Counted from the stretch's first letter, positions 16,114 to 25,627 are shown. The stretch is DNA of 64,000 nucleotides from WHUA01 sp963711215 (GCA_963711215.1 CAVQDH010000005.1:434001-498000); one strand, 5' to 3'. The notes: generated from the sequence alone by a model not told the origin. Numbers and translations are program-made.

Positions 16114-16142
16114 AAAATAGGAGCGAATGCGCCGCCGGGCAA
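16114..16142 (-). promoter_or_regulatory. Sigma-70-type promoter of tRNA-Gln
   Basis: On the minus strand TTGCCC (16137-16142), a 17-base spacer and TATTTT (16114-16119) lie 12 bases before the tRNA 5' end, so transcription would start a few bases upstream of the mature end. Confidence 0.55.
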
Positions 16143-16194
16143 GCTGTTCCGAGCCGTGACGGGGACCGGGCGGCAAGGAACGAAGGCGCCGGCC

Positions 16195-17067
16195 TCAGCC
16201 GCCGAACCGGGTCACCGCGCACCACCAATCGTAGCGCTCGAGCTGCTCCTTGGCGCGCTGGGCGGTCTCGGCATCGTCGAACAGGCCGAAGCAGGTAGCG
16301 CCGCTCCCCGACATGCGCGCCAGGCGGCAGCCGGCCGCGCCTTCGATCGCGCCGATCATCTCGCGCACGACCGGGGAGAGCCGCGTCGCCGCGTCCGTCA
16401 GGTCGTTCTCGCGCTCCTTCAGGATATCGGCGAGATCGCGCACGTTCTGCGGCGAGTCGCGGAAGCGCAGCTCCGGGTTGAAGCCGCCGCGGCGGGCGGC
16501 GAACACGGAGAGCGTGGCGAGCTGCACGCCCGGGTTCACCAGCAGGATATCGACCAGCGGCAGGCGCGGCGCCGGCGTCAGCACTTCGCCGATGCCGCCG
16601 ACGAAGACCGGCTCCGCCGCCAGGCAGGCAGGAACATCCGCGCCGAGCGTCAGCGCCAGGGCCGGCAGGTCGACCTTGCCCTCGGGGATTTGCCAAAGGC
16701 GGGACAGCGCGTTCAGCGTCGCCGCGGCATCCGACGAGCCGCTGCCCAAGCCCGCCGAGACCGGCAGGTTCTTGGTCAGCCGGATGCTGGCCTTGGCCGG
16801 CACCTCGGCGGCATCCGCCAGCGCGCGCGCCGCGCGCAGGACGAGATTGTCCTCGGGATCGCCCGGCAGCTTGTCGACGAAGGGACCGTCCGCTTCGAGC
16901 GTCAGCGCGTCGGACGGCTCGACCGCGACCCGGTCGCCGAGCTCGGTGAAGACCATCAGCGTGTCGAGCAGGTGATAGCCGTCGGAACGGCGGCCGACCA
17001 CATGCAGATAGAGATTTACTTTGCCGCGCGCGTCGACGGTGATGCGCCCGGTCTCAGGCGCGCTCAT
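16195..17067 (-). CDS. ispE: 4-diphosphocytidyl-2-C-methyl-D-erythritol kinase IspE
   Basis: The 290-residue GHMP kinase starts at ATG 17067, overlapping the stop of the TPR lipoprotein gene (ATGA). The N-terminal ARGKVNLYLHVVGRRSDGYH and the GHMP phosphate loop LPVSAGLGSGSSDAAATL are diagnostic of IspE, and the C-terminal RMSGSGATCFGLF is motif III. It phosphorylates CDP-methylerythritol in the non-mevalonate isoprenoid pathway. Pairing of a TPR lipoprotein gene with ispE is common in alphaproteobacteria. Confidence 0.95.
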   Translation of the reverse strand: MSAPETGRITVDARGKVNLYLHVVGRRSDGYHLLDTLMVFTELGDRVAVEPSDALTLEADGPFVDKLPGDPEDNLVLRAARALADAAEVPAKASIRLTKNLPVSAGLGSGSSDAAATLNALSRLWQIPEGKVDLPALALTLGADVPACLAAEPVFVGGIGEVLTPAPRLPLVDILLVNPGVQLATLSVFAARRGGFNPELRFRDSPQNVRDLADILKERENDLTDAATRLSPVVREMIGAIEGAAGCRLARMSGSGATCFGLFDDAETAQRAKEQLERYDWWCAVTRFGG

Positions 17068-18845
17068 CCGCCCGATCCCGGCTTGCTGCCGATGGGTTCG
17101 GCCGGGCCCATGCCCTTTTCGAGCTTGGTCTCGATCTTCGCCTTGTCCTTTTCGTCGGGCTTGAAGCTGAGCGCGCGGTACCACTGGAAACGCGCTTCAT
17201 GCTGCCGCCCGACGCGCCAGTAGGCGTCGCCCAGGTGATCGTTGATCACCGGGTCCTGCGGGCGCAGCTGGACCGCCCGCTCTAGCTGGGTCACCGCGCC
17301 CTGATACTTGCCGAGGCGGTAAAGCACCCAGCCCATGCTGTCGACGATGTAGCCGTCGTTCTGGCGCTGCTGCACCGCGCGCTCGATCATCGCCTGCGCG
17401 CGGTCGAGATTCTTGCCGCGCTCGACCCAGGAATAGCCGAGATAGTTCAGCACATAGGGCTGTTCCGGCTCGAGCTCGAGCGCCTTCAGGAAATCCTTCT
17501 CCGCCCGGTCCCAGTCGTGCGAGCGCTCCAGCGCGATGCCGCGCGAATAGTACAGCGACCAGTCGTTGGGGGTCGGCTTGCCCATGCGCTTGAAGGCGCG
17601 GTCGTAGGCGTCCACCGCTTCCTTGAACTTTTCCTTGTAGCGCAGGTAATTCCCGAGATTCACCAGAGCATCGATGCGGTCCGGCCGCTCCTTCGCCATG
17701 CTTTCGAGGAGCTTGGTCGCCTCGTCGAGCTTGTTCATCTCGTAGAGCGCGTCGGCGATGCGCAGCCGCGCCGACCAGCCGTAGGCGGTGTCCGGCTTGA
17801 CCTTGCGATAGCACTCGATCGCTTCCTTGTAGCGCTCGCGCGAAACCAGGACATCGCCGACCAGAAGCTGCGCCAGATCGAAATGCGGCACCAGATCGAG
17901 CGCGATCCGGGCATACAGCAGCACGACGTTTTCCGCCCGGTCGCGCGGCAGCGCGGAGGCGAGGTTGAAGAGACCTTCGGCCAACCCCTCGGTCGGCGTC
18001 GTGACGATGCGCTCGATCTTCTCGCCCTTCTTCAGCCGGGCGAGATCGTCCGACAGCACCAGGCTTTCCTCGTTCGACGCCAGCTTGGCCTCAATGAGCT
18101 TCTCGGCTTCCGCCGTCTTACCGTTGCGCTGCAGCACCGAGGCGTACACGCGGATGATCCGCGAGGACGCGTCCTTCGGATCGTCAATCAACTTGCTGTA
18201 GCGTTTCTCCGCCGCCTTCGTACGGCCGGCGAGCTCTTCGATCAGGCCGGCGTGCATACCGTACATCGCCGCGAACCCCTTCTCGGCCGCCAGCGGATCG
18301 AGCGCCTTCAACGCCTCGTCATATTTCTTCTTCGCGGCGAAGATCCAGGCGCGCGCAATGGGCTTGGAGAAGCGTGACAGTCCCGAATCCGACAGATCGT
18401 CGGCTCGCTTCAGGGCAGCGTCGAGCTTGCCCGCCTTCAAATCCCGCCCCGCCAGAAGAAGCGAGGCCGAGGTCATGGTGTTCCCGAGCTTCAGCAGACG
18501 CTCGCCCAGCTCGGCCGCGCGCTTGCCGTGTCCGGCGCTGAGCTCGAGCACGAAGGTCCGCCGCAGGATTTCCTGATCCGACGGGTTCTCCTCGAGCACC
18601 CGCTCCATCATGTTCGCGGCGAAATCCAGGTCCGCCTCGGTCTCCGCGAAGCGGCCGGCGAGATAATTGCCGAAGATCGAGCCGGTCCCCTCGCTGTCGC
18701 TGAACTTGAACGACGACTTGCCGACGTCCGCGACGTCGCGCGCATTGCCGGAATCCTCCGGCGAGCATGCGACCAGAAGGCCCGCCACCAACGCGATGAG
18801 AAATCGGTTCGCGCCTTTACGGCACCATGTCTTTGTAGACGGCAT
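17064..18845 (-). CDS. TPR-repeat lipoprotein
   Basis: The 593-residue protein has a lipoprotein signal peptide (hydrophobic RFLIALVAGLLVACS, lipid Cys near residue 27). Its body is made of degenerate tetratricopeptide repeats, clearest at about residues 370-560 (for example ALVNLGNYLRYKEKFKEAVD and PYVLNYLGYSWVERGKNLDR). It is predicted to be anchored in the outer or inner membrane facing the periplasm and to act as a protein-interaction scaffold. No enzymatic domain is visible. It is the first gene of a two-gene unit with ispE. Confidence 0.85.
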   Translation of the reverse strand: MPSTKTWCRKGANRFLIALVAGLLVACSPEDSGNARDVADVGKSSFKFSDSEGTGSIFGNYLAGRFAETEADLDFAANMMERVLEENPSDQEILRRTFVLELSAGHGKRAAELGERLLKLGNTMTSASLLLAGRDLKAGKLDAALKRADDLSDSGLSRFSKPIARAWIFAAKKKYDEALKALDPLAAEKGFAAMYGMHAGLIEELAGRTKAAEKRYSKLIDDPKDASSRIIRVYASVLQRNGKTAEAEKLIEAKLASNEESLVLSDDLARLKKGEKIERIVTTPTEGLAEGLFNLASALPRDRAENVVLLYARIALDLVPHFDLAQLLVGDVLVSRERYKEAIECYRKVKPDTAYGWSARLRIADALYEMNKLDEATKLLESMAKERPDRIDALVNLGNYLRYKEKFKEAVDAYDRAFKRMGKPTPNDWSLYYSRGIALERSHDWDRAEKDFLKALELEPEQPYVLNYLGYSWVERGKNLDRAQAMIERAVQQRQNDGYIVDSMGWVLYRLGKYQGAVTQLERAVQLRPQDPVINDHLGDAYWRVGRQHEARFQWYRALSFKPDEKDKAKIETKLEKGMGPAEPIGSKPGSGG

Positions 18846-18925
18846 GCGCTGTTCTGATTACCTCGTTGCCCCGCTGCTCCGGCAGCCCGATACCGATCGG
18901 TCGGCCGGGCCCGGCCCTGGGCCGC

Positions 18926-18955
18926 ATTCTACCCGACTTGGGTCGGCCCCGTCAG
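18926..18955 (-). promoter_or_regulatory. Candidate promoter of the TPR-ispE operon
   Basis: Minus-strand CTGACG (18950-18955), an 18-base spacer and TAGAAT (18926-18931) lie 80 bases upstream of the lipoprotein start. The match is moderate. It is the best sigma-70-like pair in the 146-base gap after the ETF-QO gene. Confidence 0.35.
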
Positions 18956-18992
18956 CCGCAAAGCGCAGCCGGCCGGTCAACCGCTAATCCCT

Positions 18993-20639
18993 TCACATAT
19001 TGGGATAGTTTGGCCCACCGCCACCCTCAGGCACCACCCAGACGATGTTTTGGGTCGGGTCCTTAATGTCGCAGGTCTTACAGTGCACGCAATTCTGGGC
19101 ATTGATCTGCAGGCGCGGATTCGAGCCGTCTTCGTCGCGGACGATCTCGTAGACGCCGGCCGGGCAATAGCGCTGTTCGGGGGCGTCATACTCGGCCAGG
19201 TTGACCTCGACCGGCACGCTCGCGTCGCGCAGGGTCAGGTGGATCGGCTGGTCTTCCTCGTGATTGGTCGCCGAGAAGGACACGTTGGTCAGGCGGTCGA
19301 AGGTCACCGCGCCGTCCGCCTTCGGATAATCGATCGGCTTCGATTCCGACGCCTTGCGCAAGCTCTTGTGGTCGACATGACCGAGCTTCAACGTCCACGG
19401 CGCATGGCCGCGCAGCAGCACCTGATCGATGCCGGTGTAGAGCGTGCCGGCGAGAAGGCCCCATTTGAACGCCGGCCGCACGTTGCGCGCGCCCAACAGC
19501 TCGGCCTTCACCCAGGATGCGTCGAAGGCGTCGGTATACGCCGTAAGCTCGCGCACGTCGCCGCCCCCGGACAGCGCGGCATAGGCCGCCTCGGCCGCAA
19601 GCATGCCCGACTTCATCGCGGTATGCGTGCCCTTGATCTTCGGCATGTTGATCGTGCCGGCTTCGCAGCCGATCAGGACGCCGCCCGGGAAAGTCATCTT
19701 CGGCAGGCTCTGGATGCCGCCTTCGTTGAGGGCGCGCGCGCCATAGGCGATGCGGCGCCCGCCCTCGAAGGTCGGCCTGATCTTCGGATGCGTCTTGAAA
19801 CGCTGGAATTCCTCATAGGGCGACAGAAACGGGTTCTTGTAGTCGAGGCCGACAACGAAGCCGACAGCGACGAGATTGTTCTCGAGATGATACAGGAAGG
19901 ACCCGCCGTAGGTCTCGCTGTCGAGCGGCCATCCCGCCGTGTGGACGACGAGGCCCTGCTGATGCTTCGCGGGCTCGACCTCCCACAGCTCCTTCAGCCC
20001 GATGCCGTAGGACTGCGGCTCGACGCCCTTGCGCAAATCGTAGCGCTCCATCAGGCGCTTGCCGAGACTGCCCCGGCAGCCTTCGGCGAAGAAGGTGTAT
20101 TTAGCGTGCAGCTCCATGCCGGGCTGATAGTTGGGGCCGCGCTCGCCGCTGCGCGTCACCCCCATGTCGCCGGTCGCGACGCCGCGCACCGCGCCGTCGT
20201 CGTCATACAGGATCTCGGCCGCCGCGAACCCGGGATAGATCTCGACGCCCATCGCCTCCGCCTGCTCGCCGAGCCAGCGGCAGAAGTTGCCAAGGCTGAT
20301 GATGTAATTGCCCTTGTTGTGCATCGGCGGCGGCAGCAGGAAATTCGGACAGGTCAATCCGCCCGTCTCGGTCAGGAACATGAAGCGTTCCGCGCTCACC
20401 GGCGTGTTGAGCGGCGCGCCCTTTTCCTTCCAGTCGGGAATCAGCTCGTTCAGCGCGGTCGGCTCCAGCACGGCGCCGGAGAGGATATGCGCGCCGACCT
20501 CCGAACCCTTCTCGATCACGCACACGCTGAAATCACTGCCGTGCTCGGCGCCAAGCTGCCTCAGCCGGATCGCCGCCGCCAGGCCCGCAGGCCCCGCGCC
20601 GACGATCACGACGTCATATTCCATCAATTCGCGTTCCAT
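18993..20639 (-). CDS. Electron transfer flavoprotein-ubiquinone oxidoreductase
   Basis: From ATG 20639 the product is 548 residues. The N-terminal Rossmann motif VVIVGAGPAGLAAAIRL binds FAD. The C-terminal ferredoxin-like region has Cys residues in YCPAGVYE and NCVHCKTCDIKDPTQNIVW for the 4Fe-4S cluster, and the chain ends GGGGPNYPNM, as in mitochondrial and alphaproteobacterial ETF-QO. It passes electrons from ETF (fatty acid and amino acid oxidation) to ubiquinone at the inner membrane. Other possible starts lie at 20657 (TTG) and 20624 (ATG). Confidence 0.95.
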   Translation of the reverse strand: MERELMEYDVVIVGAGPAGLAAAIRLRQLGAEHGSDFSVCVIEKGSEVGAHILSGAVLEPTALNELIPDWKEKGAPLNTPVSAERFMFLTETGGLTCPNFLLPPPMHNKGNYIISLGNFCRWLGEQAEAMGVEIYPGFAAAEILYDDDGAVRGVATGDMGVTRSGERGPNYQPGMELHAKYTFFAEGCRGSLGKRLMERYDLRKGVEPQSYGIGLKELWEVEPAKHQQGLVVHTAGWPLDSETYGGSFLYHLENNLVAVGFVVGLDYKNPFLSPYEEFQRFKTHPKIRPTFEGGRRIAYGARALNEGGIQSLPKMTFPGGVLIGCEAGTINMPKIKGTHTAMKSGMLAAEAAYAALSGGGDVRELTAYTDAFDASWVKAELLGARNVRPAFKWGLLAGTLYTGIDQVLLRGHAPWTLKLGHVDHKSLRKASESKPIDYPKADGAVTFDRLTNVSFSATNHEEDQPIHLTLRDASVPVEVNLAEYDAPEQRYCPAGVYEIVRDEDGSNPRLQINAQNCVHCKTCDIKDPTQNIVWVVPEGGGGPNYPNM

Positions 20640-20737
20640 TCTCTCCCGTCCGTTCAAGGCGCCGCGACCATTGCCGGCCGTTCTCTATAGCAATCCGTCC
20701 GGATTTGATAGAGAGTCGCCGTTGGAGCGAAACCACG

Positions 20738-21598
20738 ATGGCCGACAGCAACCAGGATCCGGAAAGCCGGCTGAGCGCACTGCAGGCCCTGCGATGGCTC
20801 ACCGACATGGGCGCCGACGAGATGATCGGCGACAGCGCGGTAAACCGGTATTCGGACCTGCAATTTGCCCCAGCGGCCCCGCCGTCTGCAACCCTTGCCG
20901 ACCATTCCGGTCCGCCGCCGCCGAGCATGCGGCCGGCGGTCGCCGCCGCGCCCGATCTGCTGGCGCCGTCGCAAGGCGCGCAGGATGCGCGGGACGCGGC
21001 CGGATCGGCGGCGACACTCGATGAATTAAGGGAACGGCTCGAGGCCTTCGAAGGTTGCGCGCTGAAATTCACCGCGACGAACACGGTCTTTTCCGACGGC
21101 CACCCCGATGCGCATGTGATGTTCATCGGCGAAGCGCCGGGCGTCGAGGAAGACCGCAAGGGCAAGCCCTTCGTCGGCGCCAGCGGCCAGCTTCTCGACC
21201 GCATGCTGGCGGCGATCGGCCTGTCCCGTGCTGGGCACGGCGCGGAAGGCGCCTACATCTCGAACATCCTGTTCTGGCGGCCGCCCGGAAACCGCAGCCC
21301 GACGACGGCCGAGACCGCCGCCTGCCTGCCCTTCATCCAGCGCCACATCGAGCTCGCCAGGCCCAAGATCCTGGTTTATCTCGGCGGCACGGCGGCCAAG
21401 ACCATGCTCGACACGCCGCAGGGCATCATGCGCCTTCGTGGTAAATGGTATGAGCATTTTACCCCCGGCATGGATCATCCGGTCCCGGCGTTAGCCACCT
21501 TCCATCCTGCTTATTTACTACGCACTCCGGGGCAGAAGCGGGAGGCATGGAGCGATTTTCTTAGCATTAAGAAGAAATTAATCGAGTTTAATAAATAA
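20738..21598 (+). CDS. Uracil-DNA glycosylase, family-4-like with incomplete Fe-S cysteines
   Basis: The 286-residue protein from ATG 20738 has an 85-residue Pro/Ala-rich N-terminal extension. The family-4 motifs follow: GEAPGVEED (catalytic motif 1), FVGASGQLLDRML, RPPGNRSP, and the HPAYLLR loop. Family-4 enzymes bind 4Fe-4S through four Cys; here the N-terminal CxxC reads CALK and the KCRPP Cys is Trp (FWRPP), leaving two. A cluster-less uracil glycosylase group is known from Bradyrhizobium, and this may belong with it. It excises uracil from DNA in base excision repair. Confidence 0.85.
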   Translation: MADSNQDPESRLSALQALRWLTDMGADEMIGDSAVNRYSDLQFAPAAPPSATLADHSGPPPPSMRPAVAAAPDLLAPSQGAQDARDAAGSAATLDELRERLEAFEGCALKFTATNTVFSDGHPDAHVMFIGEAPGVEEDRKGKPFVGASGQLLDRMLAAIGLSRAGHGAEGAYISNILFWRPPGNRSPTTAETAACLPFIQRHIELARPKILVYLGGTAAKTMLDTPQGIMRLRGKWYEHFTPGMDHPVPALATFHPAYLLRTPGQKREAWSDFLSIKKKLIEFNK

Positions 21599-21740
21599 AA
21601 GTTAACCAACCCCCGTATATCTATAAAGAGTTATTGGAAGCGCTGCCCGGATGCTATGCAATGGGTTGCGTATGCAGCCGGATGCCGCAATAATTTTGCC
21701 GCTAGAACATGGGGAGCAGGGGTACCCACCCCTTAGAAAA

Positions 21741-23699
21741 ATGACTGGGATTTCGCGCACAATCTGTGCGGCCCATCTAGTGGCCGTAATCTTGAGCTTT
21801 TCCTTCGCCACCGGCGTCCGCGCCGCGGACGAAGCCGCCCTCCCGGACAAGGACTTGGCGATCAACGCGCCTGTGCCGGACGACGAGAGTCAGTTCGACG
21901 ATCAGGCAATCGCGCCGCCGCCGGGCGAGTCGGAGCTGAAGTCCGACGACGGCGCCGACACGGCCATCGATCCCAACCAGCAGGATGTCGTCGATACGGG
22001 CAAGAAGAGCCACGTCAATCTGCCGACCGTCCTGTCGTCCGCCGATGCGGCGCTTTACCGCCAGATCTTCGATCTGCAGGACAAGGCCCGCTGGAAGGAA
22101 GCCGACAAGCTGATTGCGAAGCTGTCCGACAAGCTGCTGCTCGGACATGTCTATTTCGAACGCTATTTGCAGTCGACCCGCTACCGCGCGTCCTACCGCG
22201 AGCTGAGCGGCTGGATGAGCAAATATCGCGATCACCCCGGCGCCGATCAGGTCTACAAGCTGGCACTGAACCGTCGCCCGCATGGCGCAAGCCGGCCGGC
22301 GACGCCGAACCTGCCGGCGATCGTGATCGAGCGCCCGCGCGATCCCTACGCCGGACGCGCGTCGTTCCAGGCCTTGAGCGCGTCGCGTCAGCACTATATC
22401 CGCCATACACAGCGTCTCGTCCGCATCTACGTGCACCGCGGACAGCCGTCGCGCGCGCTGGCGTTGATCAATTCGCACAAGTCCCAGCGCATGTTCAATT
22501 CCGTCAGCCTGGATGAGAGCCGCGCCCATATCGCGAGCGGCTATTACCACGCCGGCGATAACCGGAAGGCGCTCGAGCTTGGCGGCCCCGCCGCCGACCG
22601 GTCGGGCACGGAAATCCCGGCTGCCTATTGGTGGGCCGGATTGGCCGCATGGCGCCTCGGCGACTATGGCACGGCCGCGCATCAATTCAGCGCGTTGGCG
22701 AAATCCGATGTCAAGTCGGGCTGGACGGTCGCCGCCGCGGCATTCTGGGCCGCGCGCTCCTACCTGCTCGACGAGCAGCCGCGCGAGGTCAACCAATACC
22801 TTCATATCGCGGCCGAGCATCCGCGTACCTTCTACGGCATGCTCGCCACCCGATCGCTCGGCGTCGAGCCGCCGCTCGTCTGGAATCGTCCGGCGATGGA
22901 CAAGCAGGCGTGGAAGGCCTTGACGCATGAAACGCGGGTGCGGCGCGCGATCGGCCTTATCCAGGTCGGCCAGGACGAAAGCGCCGAACGCGAGCTCAAG
23001 CTCGCCGCGAACCACATGAGCCGCGATGCCGGCCGTGCGCTCGTCAATGTCGCGATCGAATACAATCTGCCGTCGCTCGCCTTGCGCACCGGCCGGATAC
23101 TCAGCCAGACGGCCGACGAGAATTACGACCTCGCGCTTTACCCGCTTCCCGACTGGGAGCCGAGCAACGGCTTCACCATCGACCGCGCGCTCGTCTTCGC
23201 GGTGATGCGGCAGGAGTTGAATTTCCGTACCCGGGCCAAGAGCCATGCCGGCGCGCGCGGGCTGATGCAGCTCATGCCGCGCACCGCGAGCTTCATGGCG
23301 GGCAAGCGGTTCCACGGTAGCCATCGCGCACAGCTGTTCGACCCCGAGGTGAACATGTCGCTCGGCCAGAAATACGTCGAGCATCTCCTCGATGATCCGA
23401 ATATCGACGGCGACCTGTTCTTCACGGTGGCGGCCTATAACGGCGGTCCCGGCAACCTGCGCAAATGGCGCCGCCGGACCGATTTCCAAGGCGACCCGCT
23501 GCTGTTCATCGAAAGCATCCCGCTGTTCGAGACCCGCGACTACGTCGAGCGCGTCTTGACCAATCTTTGGATCTACCGCTACCGTTTGGGTCAGCCGGCG
23601 CCGTCGCTCGATTCCATCGCCTCCGGCGAATGGCCGACCTACGCGCCGCTCGACAACAAGCCCACCGCGGATGCGGGCGGGAGTGCAGCGGGGCTCTGA
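21741..23699 (+). CDS. Soluble lytic murein transglycosylase (Slt-like)
   Basis: The 652-residue product starts at ATG 21741, chosen because a signal peptide follows at once (ICAAHLVAVILSFSFATG, cleavage after VRA). Starting at 21651 would add 30 residues without signal character. A long helical superhelix precedes a C-terminal lysozyme-like SLT domain from about residue 475. The catalytic Glu492 lies in MRQELNF, and GLMQLMPRTA and FFTVAAYNGGPGN are the standard SLT motifs. It cleaves peptidoglycan glycan strands in the periplasm. The 142 bases before it are AT-rich with a 6-base-pair hairpin (21719-21734). Confidence 0.92.
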   Translation: MTGISRTICAAHLVAVILSFSFATGVRAADEAALPDKDLAINAPVPDDESQFDDQAIAPPPGESELKSDDGADTAIDPNQQDVVDTGKKSHVNLPTVLSSADAALYRQIFDLQDKARWKEADKLIAKLSDKLLLGHVYFERYLQSTRYRASYRELSGWMSKYRDHPGADQVYKLALNRRPHGASRPATPNLPAIVIERPRDPYAGRASFQALSASRQHYIRHTQRLVRIYVHRGQPSRALALINSHKSQRMFNSVSLDESRAHIASGYYHAGDNRKALELGGPAADRSGTEIPAAYWWAGLAAWRLGDYGTAAHQFSALAKSDVKSGWTVAAAAFWAARSYLLDEQPREVNQYLHIAAEHPRTFYGMLATRSLGVEPPLVWNRPAMDKQAWKALTHETRVRRAIGLIQVGQDESAERELKLAANHMSRDAGRALVNVAIEYNLPSLALRTGRILSQTADENYDLALYPLPDWEPSNGFTIDRALVFAVMRQELNFRTRAKSHAGARGLMQLMPRTASFMAGKRFHGSHRAQLFDPEVNMSLGQKYVEHLLDDPNIDGDLFFTVAAYNGGPGNLRKWRRRTDFQGDPLLFIESIPLFETRDYVERVLTNLWIYRYRLGQPAPSLDSIASGEWPTYAPLDNKPTADAGGSAAGL

Positions 23700-23704
23700 A
23701 CATC

Positions 23705-24232
23705 GTGCCGTTGGATGAGAAACGTCCGTTTCTTCCGGTCAACATCGCGATCCTGACCGTCTCCGACACGCGCACCGCGGCCGATGACCGTTCGGGCGAC
23801 ACCCTCGCCGACCGCCTCACCAATGCCGGCCACAAGCTCGCCGCCCGCGCGATCGTCAAGGACGATGGCGGGGCGATCGTGGCCCAGCTCCAGGAATGGA
23901 TCGGCGACGACGCGATCGATGTCGTGCTCGCCACGGGCGGCACCGGGGTGACCGGGCGTGACGTGACGCCGGAAGCGGTGCAGAAAGTCTCCGAAAAGGA
24001 AATCCCGGGCTTCGGCGAGCTGTTCCGCTGGATCAGCTTCCAGAAGATCGGCACCTCGACCATTCAAAGCCGCGCCACCGCGGGCGTGGCGCACGGCACT
24101 TACATCTTCGCCTTGCCGGGATCGCCCGGCGCCTGCCGCGACGCCTGGGACGAGATCCTCGTCCACCAGCTCGACAACCGGTTCCGGCCGTGCAACTTCG
24201 TCGAGCTCATGCCGCGCCTTCAGGAAAAATAA
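23705..24232 (+). CDS. moaB: Molybdenum cofactor biosynthesis protein MoaB
   Basis: The 175-residue MoCF-biosynthesis-domain protein starts at GTG 23705, 5 bases after the transglycosylase stop. Motifs include ILTVSDTRTAADDRSGD, LATGGTGVTGRDVTPEA and ALPGSPGACRDAWDEI. MoaB/MogA-type proteins adenylylate molybdopterin before metal insertion. The 3' end overlaps the convergent glycosyltransferase gene by 13 bases. Confidence 0.93.
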   Translation: MPLDEKRPFLPVNIAILTVSDTRTAADDRSGDTLADRLTNAGHKLAARAIVKDDGGAIVAQLQEWIGDDAIDVVLATGGTGVTGRDVTPEAVQKVSEKEIPGFGELFRWISFQKIGTSTIQSRATAGVAHGTYIFALPGSPGACRDAWDEILVHQLDNRFRPCNFVELMPRLQEK

Positions 24233-24831
24233 TCGCGCGCACCGGCTCGACGGCGGCTCTTTCGCCGCCAGCGCTCGAAACTCTTTCCGTCATCGACGTC
24301 GGTCAGCGTCTCCAGCATCGCCGTCCGCACGCGCGGCCCCAGAAGGCGCCGCGTATCGGCGAGCGCATGTCGGCTCGACCAGCGCACGGGACCGATGAGG
24401 CTGGGCGGGAACGGACGGCGCTTGACGCCGATCAGCCAGTACCCGCCGTCGTCCGCCGGCCCGAAGACCGCGTCGTTGCGGCCGAGCGCGGCGAAGGCCG
24501 CCGCGATGTGACGCGGCGCGATATCGGGAATATCGGTGCCGATGATGACCACCGGCCCGGGCGGCTGCATACGGATGGCGCGGTCCATGCGCGCACCGAG
24601 ATCGCCCGGCCCCTGCGCCACGCGGCGGACATGCGCCGGCCAGCGCGCCGGCCCGCCCGTCACCGCGAGGCTGCAATCCCACCGCGGATCCCGCGCGAGA
24701 CGCCGCACCATGCGATGAAGCACGGCCGAGTAGAAACGCCACGCCGCGACCGTGCCGATATCGCGGGCCAGGCGCCGCTTGACCGCGCCAAGCCGAGGCG
24801 ATCGGGCGAATATGACGAGATGCCGCCTCAA
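24220..24831 (-). CDS. TIGR04282-type (DUF2064) glycosyltransferase
   Basis: The 203-residue protein starts at TTG 24831, overlapping the stop of the partner gene (TTGA). Family signatures are HLVIFARSPRLGAVKRRLA at the start, IGTDIPDIAPRHIAAAF and DDGGYWLIGVKRRPF. The family has a nucleotide-diphospho-sugar transferase fold and almost always lies beside a TIGR04283-type transferase, as here. Substrates are not established. Confidence 0.85.
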   Translation of the reverse strand: MRRHLVIFARSPRLGAVKRRLARDIGTVAAWRFYSAVLHRMVRRLARDPRWDCSLAVTGGPARWPAHVRRVAQGPGDLGARMDRAIRMQPPGPVVIIGTDIPDIAPRHIAAAFAALGRNDAVFGPADDGGYWLIGVKRRPFPPSLIGPVRWSSRHALADTRRLLGPRVRTAMLETLTDVDDGKSFERWRRKSRRRAGARDYFS

Positions 24832-25514
24832 CCGTACAGCTTGGCGATCGCGCGCGGCGACACGCCGAGGAAATAGAGGGTCAGGCAGAAGAGGTTGCGG
24901 ATCGGGCGCAGCAGGTATCCGTCGCGCTGGTAGCGCTGGGCCGAGGTCGTCGCCTGCGTCCCGAGCATCGCCATGCGCCGCCACCCGGCGCGCCGGATGA
25001 AATCCACATCCTCCATCAACGGGATGGGCCGGAACCCGCCGAGCCGATGGTAGAGCGCGCGCGAGATCAGCATGCCCTGGTCGCCATAGGGCAACCGCAG
25101 CAGCCGGCAGCGCATCGCCACCACCGCCTCGATCCAGCGCGCGCTCGGCGAGGCGTCATCGAGCCGGAAGCGGAAATAGCCGATCCGGTTGGCGTTGTCG
25201 GGGTCGTCCATGAAGGCATGCACGGCCTTCTCCCAATCGGGATCGAGCACCGTGTCCGCGTGCATGAAAAGCAGCCAGTCGCCGGTCGCATGCGCCGCGC
25301 CGGCGGCGAGCTGATCGCCCCGGCCGCGCCGCGAGGATACAAGCTGCGCGCCTGACTCCTCGGCGATGCGGGCGGTCGTGTCGGTCGATCCGCCATCGGC
25401 GAAGATCACCTCCCGCAGCATGCTCAGCGCCGAGAAGGACGCGAGGCTCGGCAACGACCGCCGCAGCGACGCCGCAGCGTTCAATGTCGGTATGATCACG
25501 CTCAGCGGCGCCAT
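24828..25514 (-). CDS. TIGR04283-type family-2 glycosyltransferase
   Basis: The 228-residue protein starts at ATG 25514 with GGAAGGG upstream; an in-frame extension to 25661 would cross the divergent promoter and is rejected. The GT-A fold shows as LSVIIPTLNAAASL, FADGGSTDTT, and the metal-binding FMHADTVLDPDW. It is the first gene of a two-gene unit with the TIGR04282-type enzyme. It probably transfers a sugar to a lipid or small acceptor; the exact reaction is unknown. Confidence 0.87.
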   Translation of the reverse strand: MAPLSVIIPTLNAAASLRRSLPSLASFSALSMLREVIFADGGSTDTTARIAEESGAQLVSSRRGRGDQLAAGAAHATGDWLLFMHADTVLDPDWEKAVHAFMDDPDNANRIGYFRFRLDDASPSARWIEAVVAMRCRLLRLPYGDQGMLISRALYHRLGGFRPIPLMEDVDFIRRAGWRRMAMLGTQATTSAQRYQRDGYLLRPIRNLFCLTLYFLGVSPRAIAKLYG

Positions 25515-25592
25515 CCGCAGCCCTTCCGGTACATCGCACTGCCGCACGGGTTTAGCACGAAGATGCGGATTCCGACAGACCATGCCGTCATA

Positions 25593-25621
25593 TTGTGAGT
25601 TCTCTTTTTGTTCTCTATAAT
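25593..25621 (+). promoter_or_regulatory. Promoter giving a predicted leaderless mRNA
   Basis: TTGTGA (25593-25598), a 17-base spacer and a perfect TATAAT (25616-25621) stand only 6 bases before ATG 25628. Transcription should start at or next to the A of the start codon, and no ribosome site is present. Confidence 0.65.
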
Positions 25622-25627
25622 GGCCGC

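Noticed and set aside
15903..16298. Plus-strand 131-codon reading frame across the tRNA-Gln gene (contains GAPGFEPGNDGIKTR)
   Set aside because: This is the well-known false protein produced by translating the antisense of a tRNA; the tRNA fold explains the sequence.
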